In this document: positions 9,923 to 17,998 of the stretch, piece by piece | How the letters are laid out: each line of letters opens with the position of its first letter | Numbering within the stretch: the stretch's first letter is position 1 | NCBI GenBank assembly: GCA_902556405.1 | Contig: CACDWF010000016.1 | Location: forward strand, 1 to 39,358 | DNA from: an uncultured Alphaproteobacteria bacterium | GTDB taxonomy: Bacteria > Pseudomonadota > Alphaproteobacteria > Rhodobacterales > Rhodobacteraceae | Length of the DNA stretch: 39,358 nucleotides | Direction: 5' to 3' | Made by a program: the position numbers and the translations under genes | Notes under the pieces: generated by a model | The model's input: the letters and a program-made list of their open reading frames with translations, nothing else | The model's database searches: none | Told to the model about the DNA's origin: nothing

Positions 9923-10702
9923 TTGCAAAAAGAAAATAACGGACTGCACCAACTTAAGGTTTTGAAAGTGCAGCACTGGACACCTTCAACATTCTCATTT
10001 TCATGTGTCAGGCCCGATAATTTTAGGTTTAGATCTGGAGAGTTTGTCATGATTGGATTGAATATTGCCGATAAACCGGTCCTTAGAGCTTACTCAATAG
10101 CGTCTCCTAATTGGCATGAAGCGTTTGAATTTTACTCTATTAAGGTTGAAGATGGTCCTTTGACATCTAAGCTTCAACAGCTTAGAGAAGGTGACAGTAT
10201 TATTTTTAGGAATAAGCCTGTAGGAACTCTTGTAAATGACGCTCTTTTAAAAGGGAAAAGGCTATTTCTGTTTTCTACTGGGACAGGGATAGCACCCTTT
10301 ACAAGCATTATTCGTGATCCTGAGACGTATGAAAAATTTGATGAGGTAATACTTTTTCAGACTTGTCGTCAGATCAATGAGCTTGAATTTGGAAAGCATA
10401 CGATTGAAGCAATTTATAAAAACGATCTGTTGTCGGGAATAGTAAGAGGTAAGCTGAAGTTTTTTCCTACCACTACTAGAGAGCCTAGTCAATATTTCGG
10501 AAGAATTACCGACTGGCTAAAATCAAAAAGATTTGTGGAGGAGTTTGGAAGTGATTTAAATCCATTGGAGGATCGAGCGATGATATGCGGTAGTATTGGA
10601 ATGCTCAATGAATTTAAAGAAATTTGCATTGAAAAAGGCATGGAAGAGGGTTCTAATTCCATGCCAGGTCATTTTGTAATTGAAAAAGCTTTTGTTGACT
10701 AA
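9923..10702 (+). CDS. fpr: Ferredoxin--NADP+ reductase
   Basis: A 259-residue bacterial-type FAD enzyme that moves electrons between NADPH and ferredoxin or flavodoxin, often used in oxidative stress defence and to feed Fe-S and biosynthetic enzymes. The FAD motif RAYSIASP begins at residue 55, the NADP-binding glycine loop GTGIAPF is at 120-126, and MICGSIGMLNE lies near the C-terminus. The protein ends FVIEKAFVD, with the aromatic residue inside AFVD as in the bacterial class, not a terminal Tyr. The start is TTG at 9923, preceded by AGGA about seven bases upstream. An 81-base gap separates it from rnj, so it probably has its own promoter, though none is obvious. Confidence 0.92.
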   Translation: MQKENNGLHQLKVLKVQHWTPSTFSFSCVRPDNFRFRSGEFVMIGLNIADKPVLRAYSIASPNWHEAFEFYSIKVEDGPLTSKLQQLREGDSIIFRNKPVGTLVNDALLKGKRLFLFSTGTGIAPFTSIIRDPETYEKFDEVILFQTCRQINELEFGKHTIEAIYKNDLLSGIVRGKLKFFPTTTREPSQYFGRITDWLKSKRFVEEFGSDLNPLEDRAMICGSIGMLNEFKEICIEKGMEEGSNSMPGHFVIEKAFVD

Positions 10703-10784
10703 AAATTAATTAGTATGGTCTAGATTTTATTTATCATCGAATTACGCTTCAAGGAGAATTAGAATTCAGGAAGATAAGCAAATT

Positions 10785-11852
10785 TTGGAGCTTGAGGCAG
10801 TTTCTAAATCATTTAAGCAACAAAAAGTTTTAGATAATTTAAATCTTACAATAGATAAGGGTGAGAGGATGTGTCTCCTGGGGCCGTCTGGTTGTGGGAA
10901 GACCACTGCTCTAAGATTGATCGCAGGTTTAGAGGTTCCTGATAAGGGCAAAATATTTATCAATAACTATTTGGTTTCAAATGACAAATATATTCTGAAG
11001 GAAACGCCTGAGAGAAGTATAGGACTGGTATTCCAAGATCTTTCGCTTTTTCCTCATTTAAATATTTTTCAGAATGTTGGTTACGCCTTGAATGAACTTG
11101 ATAATGAAAAGATTAAGGAGAGAACGAATTACTTACTTGATTGTGTCGGGATGCTTACTTTTGGGGAGAAATACCCCCACATGATATCCGGTGGGGAACA
11201 GCAGAGAGTTGCTATAGCGAGAGCGTTGGCACCGAGGCCTAAGCTAATGCTGATGGATGAGCCTTTTACGAGTTTGGACAATATATTAAGAGATGAAATA
11301 AGAGATCTTACCTTATCTCTACTGAGTGAAGAAGGTACATCAGTTATTATGGTTACTCATGATCCAGAGGAAGCCATGAAAGTATCTGACAGCATTGCAT
11401 TGATGCGAGACGGCTCTATCATACAGAAGGGAGCTCCTTATAATGTTTATAATAAACCGATAGACAGTAAAGCAGCAAAGTTTTTATCCAATTATAATAT
11501 TATAGAAGGAATAGTGAACAATGCACAAACTGAAACCCCATTTGGTTTATTTATGACTCCTGGTTTACTTAACGGCCTCACTGTTGAAATAATTATTCGC
11601 CCCCAACACCTAAAAATTGACTTTGATAGAAATGGTAAAGGTCCTAATCCTACCAGCGAGCATGGAGTTGCAGCCAGAGGTTCAGTGGTTCGTTCTAGGT
11701 TTTTGGGAAAAGAAAGTCTCGTGGAATTGAAAATGGAGTTTGATCAATCTATACTCAAAGCATCTGTCCCCGGTGTTTTTCTTCCTCCTTCTGGAAAAAA
11801 TTTGTGGATTTCAGTTAAAAGAGATCGCTGTTTTGTTTTTGTTAAAGATTAA
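10785..11852 (+). CDS. ABC transporter ATP-binding protein, FbpC/PotA-like, orphan
   Basis: This 355-residue ATPase belongs to the family serving iron(III), spermidine and related binding-protein-dependent importers. Walker A is GPSGCGKT (33-40), the Q-loop glutamine is at 84, the signature is SGGEQQ (135-140), Walker B is LMLMDEP (154-160) and the switch histidine is at 192. The last 110 residues look like a TOBE regulatory domain. All catalytic residues are intact. No permease or binding protein lies beside it, so the substrate cannot be inferred and it may serve a transporter encoded elsewhere. The start is TTG at 10785; an in-frame ATT upstream is less likely. It lies between fpr and tatA. 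Confidence 0.85.
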   Translation: MELEAVSKSFKQQKVLDNLNLTIDKGERMCLLGPSGCGKTTALRLIAGLEVPDKGKIFINNYLVSNDKYILKETPERSIGLVFQDLSLFPHLNIFQNVGYALNELDNEKIKERTNYLLDCVGMLTFGEKYPHMISGGEQQRVAIARALAPRPKLMLMDEPFTSLDNILRDEIRDLTLSLLSEEGTSVIMVTHDPEEAMKVSDSIALMRDGSIIQKGAPYNVYNKPIDSKAAKFLSNYNIIEGIVNNAQTETPFGLFMTPGLLNGLTVEIIIRPQHLKIDFDRNGKGPNPTSEHGVAARGSVVRSRFLGKESLVELKMEFDQSILKASVPGVFLPPSGKNLWISVKRDRCFVFVKD

Positions 11853-11931
11853 AAATTTAAGTGATAAATTTTATTTTTCTGTTAGTTTAATCCTTAGAAC
11901 TATAGAGATAAAAAATATTTGGAGTTAATAA

Positions 11932-12150
11932 ATGTTTAATCAAATTGGATTACCAGGCATCATTTTAATTGCAGTGGTTGTACTTATATTATTTGGAAGA
12001 GGAAAGATATCTTCACTAATGGGCGAAGTTGGAAAGGGTATCACTAGTTTTAAGAAGGGTATAAGTGAAGGTAAACAGGAATTAGATAAGGCTCAGGAAG
12101 AAGTTTCAGAAAAAGCGAAAGATATAACTCCTGAAAAAGATAAAGGATAA
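11932..12150 (+). CDS. tatA: Sec-independent (Tat) translocase protein TatA
   Basis: TatA forms the pore-like oligomer that carries folded proteins across the inner membrane. This 72-residue protein has the expected short N-terminal transmembrane helix ([17 protein letters not shown]), a hinge (FGRGKIS), an amphipathic helix ([16 protein letters not shown]) and a charged Lys/Glu-rich tail. GGAG lies seven bases before the ATG. tatB follows nine bases downstream and tatC after that. Length and architecture separate it from the longer TatB next door. Confidence 0.94.
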   Translation: MFNQIGLPGIILIAVVVLILFGRGKISSLMGEVGKGITSFKKGISEGKQELDKAQEEVSEKAKDITPEKDKG

Positions 12151-12159
12151 AAAAAGAGA

Positions 12160-12474
12160 ATGTTTGATTTGGGTTGGCAGGAGCTCTTCGTTATAGGAAC
12201 CGTCACCTTGATAGTTGTTGGGCCTAAGGACTTACCAAACTTATTAAACAGAGTAGGAAAAGTTCTCGGAAAAATAAAACAAGTTGCAAGAGAGTTTTAT
12301 GATCAAATAAATGAAACTGCAGAAATAGAAGAATTTAATAATTTGAAAAACGATTTAAGTCAGCATACTGAGGTAGAGAGTTATATTAAGGACCCTGATA
12401 TGGGTGCAAGAGTTAAAAAGAAAAATAAGGTAAAAATAAAAAAAAGTAGCTCTCAAATTTCTAAGAAACCTTGA
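12160..12474 (+). CDS. tatB: Sec-independent (Tat) translocase protein TatB
   Basis: TatB, with TatC, forms the receptor for twin-arginine signal peptides. The 104-residue protein begins MFDLGWQELFVIGTVTLIVV, with the conserved polar residue (Glu8) at the start of the transmembrane helix. VGPKDLPNLLNRVGKVLGKI then forms the hinge and amphipathic helix. The C-terminal part is rich in lysine. It sits between tatA and tatC in the usual order. Confidence 0.94.
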   Translation: MFDLGWQELFVIGTVTLIVVGPKDLPNLLNRVGKVLGKIKQVAREFYDQINETAEIEEFNNLKNDLSQHTEVESYIKDPDMGARVKKKNKVKIKKSSSQISKKP

Positions 12475-12507
12475 GTAACAGCTTACTTGACTATCTAGTA
12501 ATAATTG

Positions 12508-13320
12508 ATGAAAAAAGAGCAAGAAAAACAGGATGAGATAGAGTCATCGAACGCCCCTCTGATAGAACATCTTTCGGAATTGAGGTCTAGGCTTGTTGTT
12601 TCTGTGCTAGCGTTCCTTGTTTGCATGGTTTGCGTATTTCCATTTTCAAAGTATATATTCAATTTTTTAGCATTGCCGATAACAGATTTGCTTGCAATTA
12701 AAAATGAAGCTAACGAATTGATATTTACCGGTCTCCAACAGGGTTTTATGGTAAATGTAAAGATATCTTTTTTCGGAGGCTTTGTAGTTTCGTTTCCTTT
12801 TATTGGGTTTCAAATTTGGCGATTTATTGCCCCAGGGTTGTATAAAAAAGAAAAATTGGCTTTTTTGCCGTTTCTAATTGCTTCCCCCGTATTGTTTATT
12901 ATTGGAGCGGCCTTTGCCTACTTTGTTGTTCTTCCCCTAGCGTTTAACTTTTTTTTGAGTTTTCAAAATACCTCAGATCTAAATAATCTTGTAGGTATCA
13001 AATATCTCGGTACCATAAATGAATATCTTAGTCTTACTATGAGGTTCATATTGGCATTTGGTATATGTTTTCAGTTGCCTGTGTTGTTAACTTTAATGGG
13101 CAAAGCTGGTTTAGTTTCGTCTGAGTCATTAGTCAGATTTAGAAAATATGCGATAGTCAGTATACTAATAGTAGCAGCTATAGTCACTCCTCCAGACGTT
13201 ATTACTCAAATAATTTTATTTTCTGTAGTGTATTCTTTATATGAGATGTCCATTTTGTTGGTCAGGTTGGTAGAAAAGAAAAAAGAAGAAATCCTTAAAC
13301 GGATGGATGAAAATTCATAA
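12508..13320 (+). CDS. tatC: Sec-independent (Tat) translocase protein TatC
   Basis: This polytopic subunit recognises the twin-arginine motif. The 270-residue protein has six hydrophobic segments. The N-terminal signature LIEHLSELRSRL is followed by the conserved WRFIAPGLYKKEK loop and the buried glutamate region around TINEYLSLTMRFILAFG. I place the start at the ATG at 12508. A TTG codon immediately before it (12505) would add one residue. Tat substrates are not encoded in the window. Confidence 0.95.
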   Translation: MKKEQEKQDEIESSNAPLIEHLSELRSRLVVSVLAFLVCMVCVFPFSKYIFNFLALPITDLLAIKNEANELIFTGLQQGFMVNVKISFFGGFVVSFPFIGFQIWRFIAPGLYKKEKLAFLPFLIASPVLFIIGAAFAYFVVLPLAFNFFLSFQNTSDLNNLVGIKYLGTINEYLSLTMRFILAFGICFQLPVLLTLMGKAGLVSSESLVRFRKYAIVSILIVAAIVTPPDVITQIILFSVVYSLYEMSILLVRLVEKKKEEILKRMDENS

Positions 13321-13331
13321 GAGCCATTACT

Positions 13332-14153
13332 ATGGAGAAAGATTTAAAAAGAATAGCAGACTCACTTGAAAGAGCATTTCCCTTAAAGCCTGATAACTCA
13401 TTTTTTGAAAAGTCAGCGGCGTTCATATGGGATCCAGATCAAAACTATTATACACAGGTTACTAATGTACAAACTGTAGATATTTCATTGCTAAGAGGAA
13501 TGGATCAAGAAATTGAGCAGGTAAGGCTTAATACTAAAGCATTTATCAACGGAAATCTAGCTAATAATGTGCTCGTTTGGGGCGCTCGCGGTATGGGTAA
13601 ATCAACTCTTATAAAATCTGTTGTTATGGCTGCCTGCTCTATGAGTGATAGTCTAAAGATCATTGAAGTGGCTCGGGACGATATAGGACAAGTTGGTAAG
13701 TTGCTAAAAACAATTAGAAATTTAAATAAAAAATTTATTATATTTTGCGATGATATTTCATTCGATGATAATGAAACAAGCTATAAATCACTTAAATCTT
13801 TGCTAGATGGAGGATTAATTGGTGGAGCACAGAACATATTGATATACGCTACATCAAATAGAAGGCATTTATTAAGTAGAAAGACAGGCAACAATAGTGA
13901 TTTTATGAGATGGGGAGAGGAGCTTGATGAACGTCTTTCCATTTCAGACAGGTTTGGTATTTCAATTGGTTTTTACGAGTGTGATCAAAACCTTTATCTA
14001 GAAATAGTGAAGTCCTATGCCAATTCATTCGGTATCGATATAGCAATAAAAGATTTAGAAAAGAGGGCCGTAGAATGGCAAGTCCAACGAGGTAGTAGAT
14101 CAGGTCGAGTTGCAAAACAATTTATAGTATCTTTACTCAGCAGTTACAAATAG
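13332..14153 (+). CDS. DUF815 family AAA-type ATP-binding protein
   Basis: This 273-residue P-loop protein is of unknown physiological role. Walker A is GARGMGKS (84-91) and a Walker B-like FIIFCDDISFDD follows near 136-146. The TSYKSLKSLLDGG segment and the DERLSISDRFGISIGF region are hallmarks of DUF815. It starts twelve bases after tatC on the same strand and converges with nlpD with only seven bases between the stops. In relatives I recall this gene near the other end of the serS-surE-pcm-nlpD block, which bears on the inversion discussed in the findings. Confidence 0.85.
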   Translation: MEKDLKRIADSLERAFPLKPDNSFFEKSAAFIWDPDQNYYTQVTNVQTVDISLLRGMDQEIEQVRLNTKAFINGNLANNVLVWGARGMGKSTLIKSVVMAACSMSDSLKIIEVARDDIGQVGKLLKTIRNLNKKFIIFCDDISFDDNETSYKSLKSLLDGGLIGGAQNILIYATSNRRHLLSRKTGNNSDFMRWGEELDERLSISDRFGISIGFYECDQNLYLEIVKSYANSFGIDIAIKDLEKRAVEWQVQRGSRSGRVAKQFIVSLLSSYK

Positions 14154-14160
14154 TACTTTT

Positions 14161-15216
14161 TTATTCAAAGTAATTTGCTGGGTTAACGCTTTTGGTTCCT
14201 TGTCTTAGCTCAAAATGAAGTACAATTTGATCTTTTTCATCCTTTATCTTTTCCGACATTGAACCGATTTTCTGCCCTCTTTTAACTCTTTCGTTTTTTT
14301 TCACAATTACGTTCGCCACTCTTCCATATATGCTGATAAAGTTATTATCATGTCTTATCAATACAATTTTTCCAAAGTTTTCAGTATTATCTGTTATCAA
14401 CGCAACGCTACCCGAAGCAGCTGCAAAAACAGTAGACCCCGGCATAACTTTGAAATCAATCCCTTGATTTTTTCGTTTATCACTATTGGGGTTATATTCG
14501 CTTATTATTTTTCCTTGTATGGGAACGACAAAAGTATTTTTTGTGCTACTAATATTCTTTTTCTCTAATGTATCTTCCGACTTATTTTCTTTATTATCCA
14601 CTAATTTTTTACCAACAGCTTTTATTTCCTCCGTCAAGGGATTTATTTTCGGCTGCAAAATTGGAACAATGATGTTTTGTCCTAAGTAAATGGTAAACTC
14701 TGCATCTAACTTATTTAACTTAGCTAAAGAGGTTACCGAAACATTATATAATCGAGCTATAGAATAAATAGTTTCTCCAGTTTCAACCCTATGCTCAGCG
14801 AAGTGTTTGGTTGGAACGGAGACTCTTTTTGTTTCCTGTACTCTCTCTAACACGTTTTTTGTGCTTTTTTGAGACCAAACACTCTTATTTGTTTTTTTTA
14901 CTGGTGCTATTTTTTTGTTTAATGCTAATAATTCGCCTTTTCTCGGTCTATATGACTCTACTAAACCATTGAACAAAGAAAAATTTCTTGAATCTAAGCC
15001 TAACCTGTTAGCAATATCTAGGACCGTTTCATTTCCATTTGCTACCACAACTTGATATTTTTCATAAGAGATTATACCTCTGATATCTGGTCTTGTCTTA
15101 TCATCAAAAGACGCACTTTTAATACCTGAATTATCTTTTTCCGTATGCTCTAAAGTTTGGCAATTGACCAAAATTGGCAAAACAATAAGTAGAGTTATTA
15201 CTGCCTTCTTATTCAT
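14161..15216 (-). CDS. nlpD: NlpD/DipM-like lipoprotein: two LysM domains plus degenerate LytM (M23) domain
   Basis: This is probably an outer- or inner-membrane lipoprotein that binds peptidoglycan and activates septal amidases, rather than a peptidase. The signal peptide ends in a lipobox with Cys19 (PILVNC). LysM domains lie at about 53-99 and 141-185, a charged linker follows, and a LytM-like domain covers about 230-351. The zinc-ligand motifs are degenerate: GID appears where active M23 enzymes have HxGxD, YGRV replaces the usual AHL, and HFELR replaces HxH. This pattern is the one seen in NlpD and EnvC. It is the last gene of the serS-surE-pcm-nlpD block. The symbol is by analogy. Confidence 0.8.
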   Translation of the reverse strand: MNKKAVITLLIVLPILVNCQTLEHTEKDNSGIKSASFDDKTRPDIRGIISYEKYQVVVANGNETVLDIANRLGLDSRNFSLFNGLVESYRPRKGELLALNKKIAPVKKTNKSVWSQKSTKNVLERVQETKRVSVPTKHFAEHRVETGETIYSIARLYNVSVTSLAKLNKLDAEFTIYLGQNIIVPILQPKINPLTEEIKAVGKKLVDNKENKSEDTLEKKNISSTKNTFVVPIQGKIISEYNPNSDKRKNQGIDFKVMPGSTVFAAASGSVALITDNTENFGKIVLIRHDNNFISIYGRVANVIVKKNERVKRGQKIGSMSEKIKDEKDQIVLHFELRQGTKSVNPANYFE

Positions 15217-15234
15217 AAAAACTGAACCCAGATT

Positions 15235-15867
15235 TTAAGCTTTTACTAGCCCTTCTTTCATTTGCACAAACCTTACACTCATTAGCTCTGTAATGTCCAA
15301 GCCTTTTTCATTTTTAACGACTTTCAAAAGTGATTGTTTCTGATTCGGTAAGCCAACCGGAACAATCATTATACCCCCAACCTTTAGTTGACTTATAACT
15401 AAACTGGGAATTTCTTCAACCGCAGCAGTTAAGATAATTCTATCAAAAGGTGCTTGAGGAGCATAACCAAGGAAACCATCCTGCAAAAGAATTGTAACGT
15501 TTGATATGTTAAGCTTTTCAAGACGTTTCTTTGCCATGTCGGCAAGCGTTTTATATCTCTCAATTGAATAGACTCTTGATGAAAGTCTAGCGAGTATTGC
15601 TGTTTGATAACCGGATCCAGTACCTATTTCTAAAACTTTACTTCTTTGTGGAATTTCTAATTGTTGGGTCATTAAAGCTACGAGTGATGGTTGGCTGATT
15701 GTCTGACCACAGTCAATAGGGAGTGCTATATCTTCTAAGCATTGATCTAAAAAGCTCTTTGAAACAAAATCGCTTCGATCTAATGACTCAATGCAGGTTA
15801 AAATTTCTTTGTTAGAAATTCCAATTCGTCTCAGTTTTAGCATAAGAACGGCTTTTGCCTCTTGCAT
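15235..15867 (-). CDS. pcm: Protein-L-isoaspartate O-methyltransferase
   Basis: This enzyme methylates L-isoaspartyl residues formed by ageing of proteins so that they can return to normal aspartate. The 210-residue protein has the substrate-binding GQTISQPSLVALMTQ segment and the SAM-binding motif I VLEIGTGSGYQTAIL (78-92), with the acidic residue in YSIER at the next strand. Length is normal. Its ATG lies one base after the surE stop, and nlpD follows after 18 bases. surE and pcm are neighbours in many proteobacteria. Confidence 0.94.
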   Translation of the reverse strand: MQEAKAVLMLKLRRIGISNKEILTCIESLDRSDFVSKSFLDQCLEDIALPIDCGQTISQPSLVALMTQQLEIPQRSKVLEIGTGSGYQTAILARLSSRVYSIERYKTLADMAKKRLEKLNISNVTILLQDGFLGYAPQAPFDRIILTAAVEEIPSLVISQLKVGGIMIVPVGLPNQKQSLLKVVKNEKGLDITELMSVRFVQMKEGLVKA

Positions 15868-15868
15868 G

Positions 15869-16645
15869 TTAAAAATTTACTTTCTTTAGTTTTTCAAAAT
15901 TGGTTTCCTTAGGAATAGACATAGTAATAGGTGATACCGTAACATACCCATCTAAACAGCTTGTATAGTCATCCTCATAGATAGAAGTTGAATTTTTATT
16001 ATTACTATCTATCTGGGCCGTATACAAAAATTGAGATTTAATATCCAGTTTAATAATAAAGTTTGAATTGTATCTTCTTCCTACTGGGGCGATTTTTATG
16101 CAGTCAGGATATTTCATTCTCGGGTTTACAGGAAAGTTAACATTAAACGCCATCTTTTTATTTGCAATTGAGAAGTTTTCGTAAATAGTTAAACACAACC
16201 TCGCGCCACAACTTTCGGCAAAGTTAAAGGGTTTAATTTCTTGCTTTTCACTCGCATAAGCTTGGCTTAAAGCAATTGATAATATCCCTCGATCAGCTGC
16301 TTCTAAAGCCGCAGCTATTGTCCCAGAATAAAATGCGTCCTGCGCTAGATTATATCCCCAGTTTATACCTGATAAAACCATGTCAGGCTTTTTTTTTTTC
16401 ATAAGATGATCGAGAGCAAATATTACACAATCTGTAGGCGTTCCATCTACAGAAAATTCATTATTGCTTTTCTTAGTAATTTGAAAATCTTTCTTATACG
16501 TAATAGATCTGCTTTTCGCCGATTGATTTTCAGAAGGAGCAACAACAAAAATGTCTTCTTTAGCCGATAATTCAAGGGCTATTTTTCTTAGTGATTTGAT
16601 CCCATCAGCATTAAAGCCGTCATCGTTAGTAATTAAAATCCGCAT
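15869..16645 (-). CDS. surE: 5'/3'-nucleotidase SurE
   Basis: SurE is a metal-dependent nucleoside monophosphate phosphatase linked to stationary-phase survival. Starting at the ATG ending at 16645, the protein is 258 residues and begins MRILITNDDGFNADG, with the metal-binding DD at residues 8-9. Later motifs are VLSGINWGYNLAQDAFYSG and TIAAALEA. A longer frame adding twelve residues would overlap serS by 35 bases and lacks family support, so I choose the internal start, one base after the serS stop. It is flanked by serS and pcm in compact order. Confidence 0.95.
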   Translation of the reverse strand: MRILITNDDGFNADGIKSLRKIALELSAKEDIFVVAPSENQSAKSRSITYKKDFQITKKSNNEFSVDGTPTDCVIFALDHLMKKKKPDMVLSGINWGYNLAQDAFYSGTIAAALEAADRGILSIALSQAYASEKQEIKPFNFAESCGARLCLTIYENFSIANKKMAFNVNFPVNPRMKYPDCIKIAPVGRRYNSNFIIKLDIKSQFLYTAQIDSNNKNSTSIYEDDYTSCLDGYVTVSPITMSIPKETNFEKLKKVNF

Positions 16646-16646
16646 G

Positions 16647-17936
16647 CTATATAAGATTCCCCTTACTATCAATTTTTTCACAACCGAACATATATGGTTT
16701 TAGTACGTTTGGAATCACCACAGATCCGTCTTGTTGTTGATTGTTTTCAATAACTGCTATCAAGCACCGGCCAACAGCAAGTCCAGACCCATTTAAAGTA
16801 GAGATGAATTGAGGTTTGGAGTCTCTAGCATCCTTATATCTAATATTAATTCTCCTGGATTGGAAGTCCCCACATATTGAGCAACTCGAAATTTCACGGA
16901 ATCTATTTTGGCCAGGCAACCAAACCTCTAGGTCATATGTTTTTTTTGATCCAAAACCAATATCTCCAGAGCATAAAAGTATTTTTCTAAAAGGTATCAG
17001 TAAATTTTTCAAAATTTTCTCAGCGCACTTTGTCATTCTTTCAAGTTCAAACTTTTCAAACTCTGGAATACAGTAAGTAACCATTTCCACTTTCTCAAAT
17101 TGGTGTTGTCTAATCATTCCCGTTGTATCTTTTCCAGCACTGCCAGCTTCTGAACGAAAACATTGTGTTGCGGCCGTCATTCTGATTGGCAATTCCTCAC
17201 TTGTATAAATCCTATTCTTCCCAATGTTTGTTAAAGGAACTTCTGCAGTAGGAATAAGCCAAAGACCATCATTTGTTTGGTAACTATCTTCTCTAAACTT
17301 AGGTAATTGACCAGTTCCAAACATTGACTGCTCATTAACAAGAACTGGAGCCCAAAACTCCATTAACTCGTTCTCAATTATATTTGTGTTAAGCATATAT
17401 TGTGTTAATGCCCTATGTAACAGCGCGACAGACTTAGAGAGAAATACAAATCGTGACCCAGCAACTGTGGCGGCGGCTTCAAAATTTATATCGTTTTTTG
17501 TGGCATCAACTTCGAAGTGTTCCTTGGGTTCAAATGGAAAAGATTTTATTTCTCCCCATCTGGAAACTTCGACATTGTCTGATTCATTTGTTCCAAAAGG
17601 CACATCATCGCTAAGCATATTAGGTATTGATAAAAGAAGATTCTCTAAATCATTTTCAATATCTTTAAGCGTAGCTTCTAATTGAGCTATCTCCTTTTTC
17701 ATACTTTTTATGTCTTCACGGATCTTATTTGCGGCTTTATCCTTATAATTAGAAGAACTACCAACTTCTTTAGACAACACTTTTCTTTTAGTGAGTAAGT
17801 TTTCTAACTGTGTAATGTGGTGTCGTCTTTGCGCATCCAGTGAAATAATTTCCTCACTTCTAGAGCTTTCACCTCTTTTCTCTAAAGACTTATCAAAAAT
17901 CTCCGGGCTTTTTCTGATGAGTTTTATATCATGCAT
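16647..17936 (-). CDS. serS: Seryl-tRNA synthetase
   Basis: This class II synthetase charges tRNA-Ser (and tRNA-Sec where present). The 429-residue protein has the long N-terminal coiled-coil arm (about 25-105), the TAEVPLTN segment at 230-237, motif 2 from FRSEAGSAGKDTTG onward at about 260, and motif 3 GLAVGRCLIAVIEN near the C-terminus. Length is normal. It is the first of a tight minus-strand block with surE, pcm and nlpD. In many Rhodobacterales serS follows tatC directly on the same strand; here it is oppositely oriented. Confidence 0.96.
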   Translation of the reverse strand: MHDIKLIRKSPEIFDKSLEKRGESSRSEEIISLDAQRRHHITQLENLLTKRKVLSKEVGSSSNYKDKAANKIREDIKSMKKEIAQLEATLKDIENDLENLLLSIPNMLSDDVPFGTNESDNVEVSRWGEIKSFPFEPKEHFEVDATKNDINFEAAATVAGSRFVFLSKSVALLHRALTQYMLNTNIIENELMEFWAPVLVNEQSMFGTGQLPKFREDSYQTNDGLWLIPTAEVPLTNIGKNRIYTSEELPIRMTAATQCFRSEAGSAGKDTTGMIRQHQFEKVEMVTYCIPEFEKFELERMTKCAEKILKNLLIPFRKILLCSGDIGFGSKKTYDLEVWLPGQNRFREISSCSICGDFQSRRINIRYKDARDSKPQFISTLNGSGLAVGRCLIAVIENNQQQDGSVVIPNVLKPYMFGCEKIDSKGNLI

Positions 17937-17998
17937 TTTTTTTACTAAATTGTCTGAGCATTATTTATTTGAGAGCTATACCAAAGATTAGAATATTT

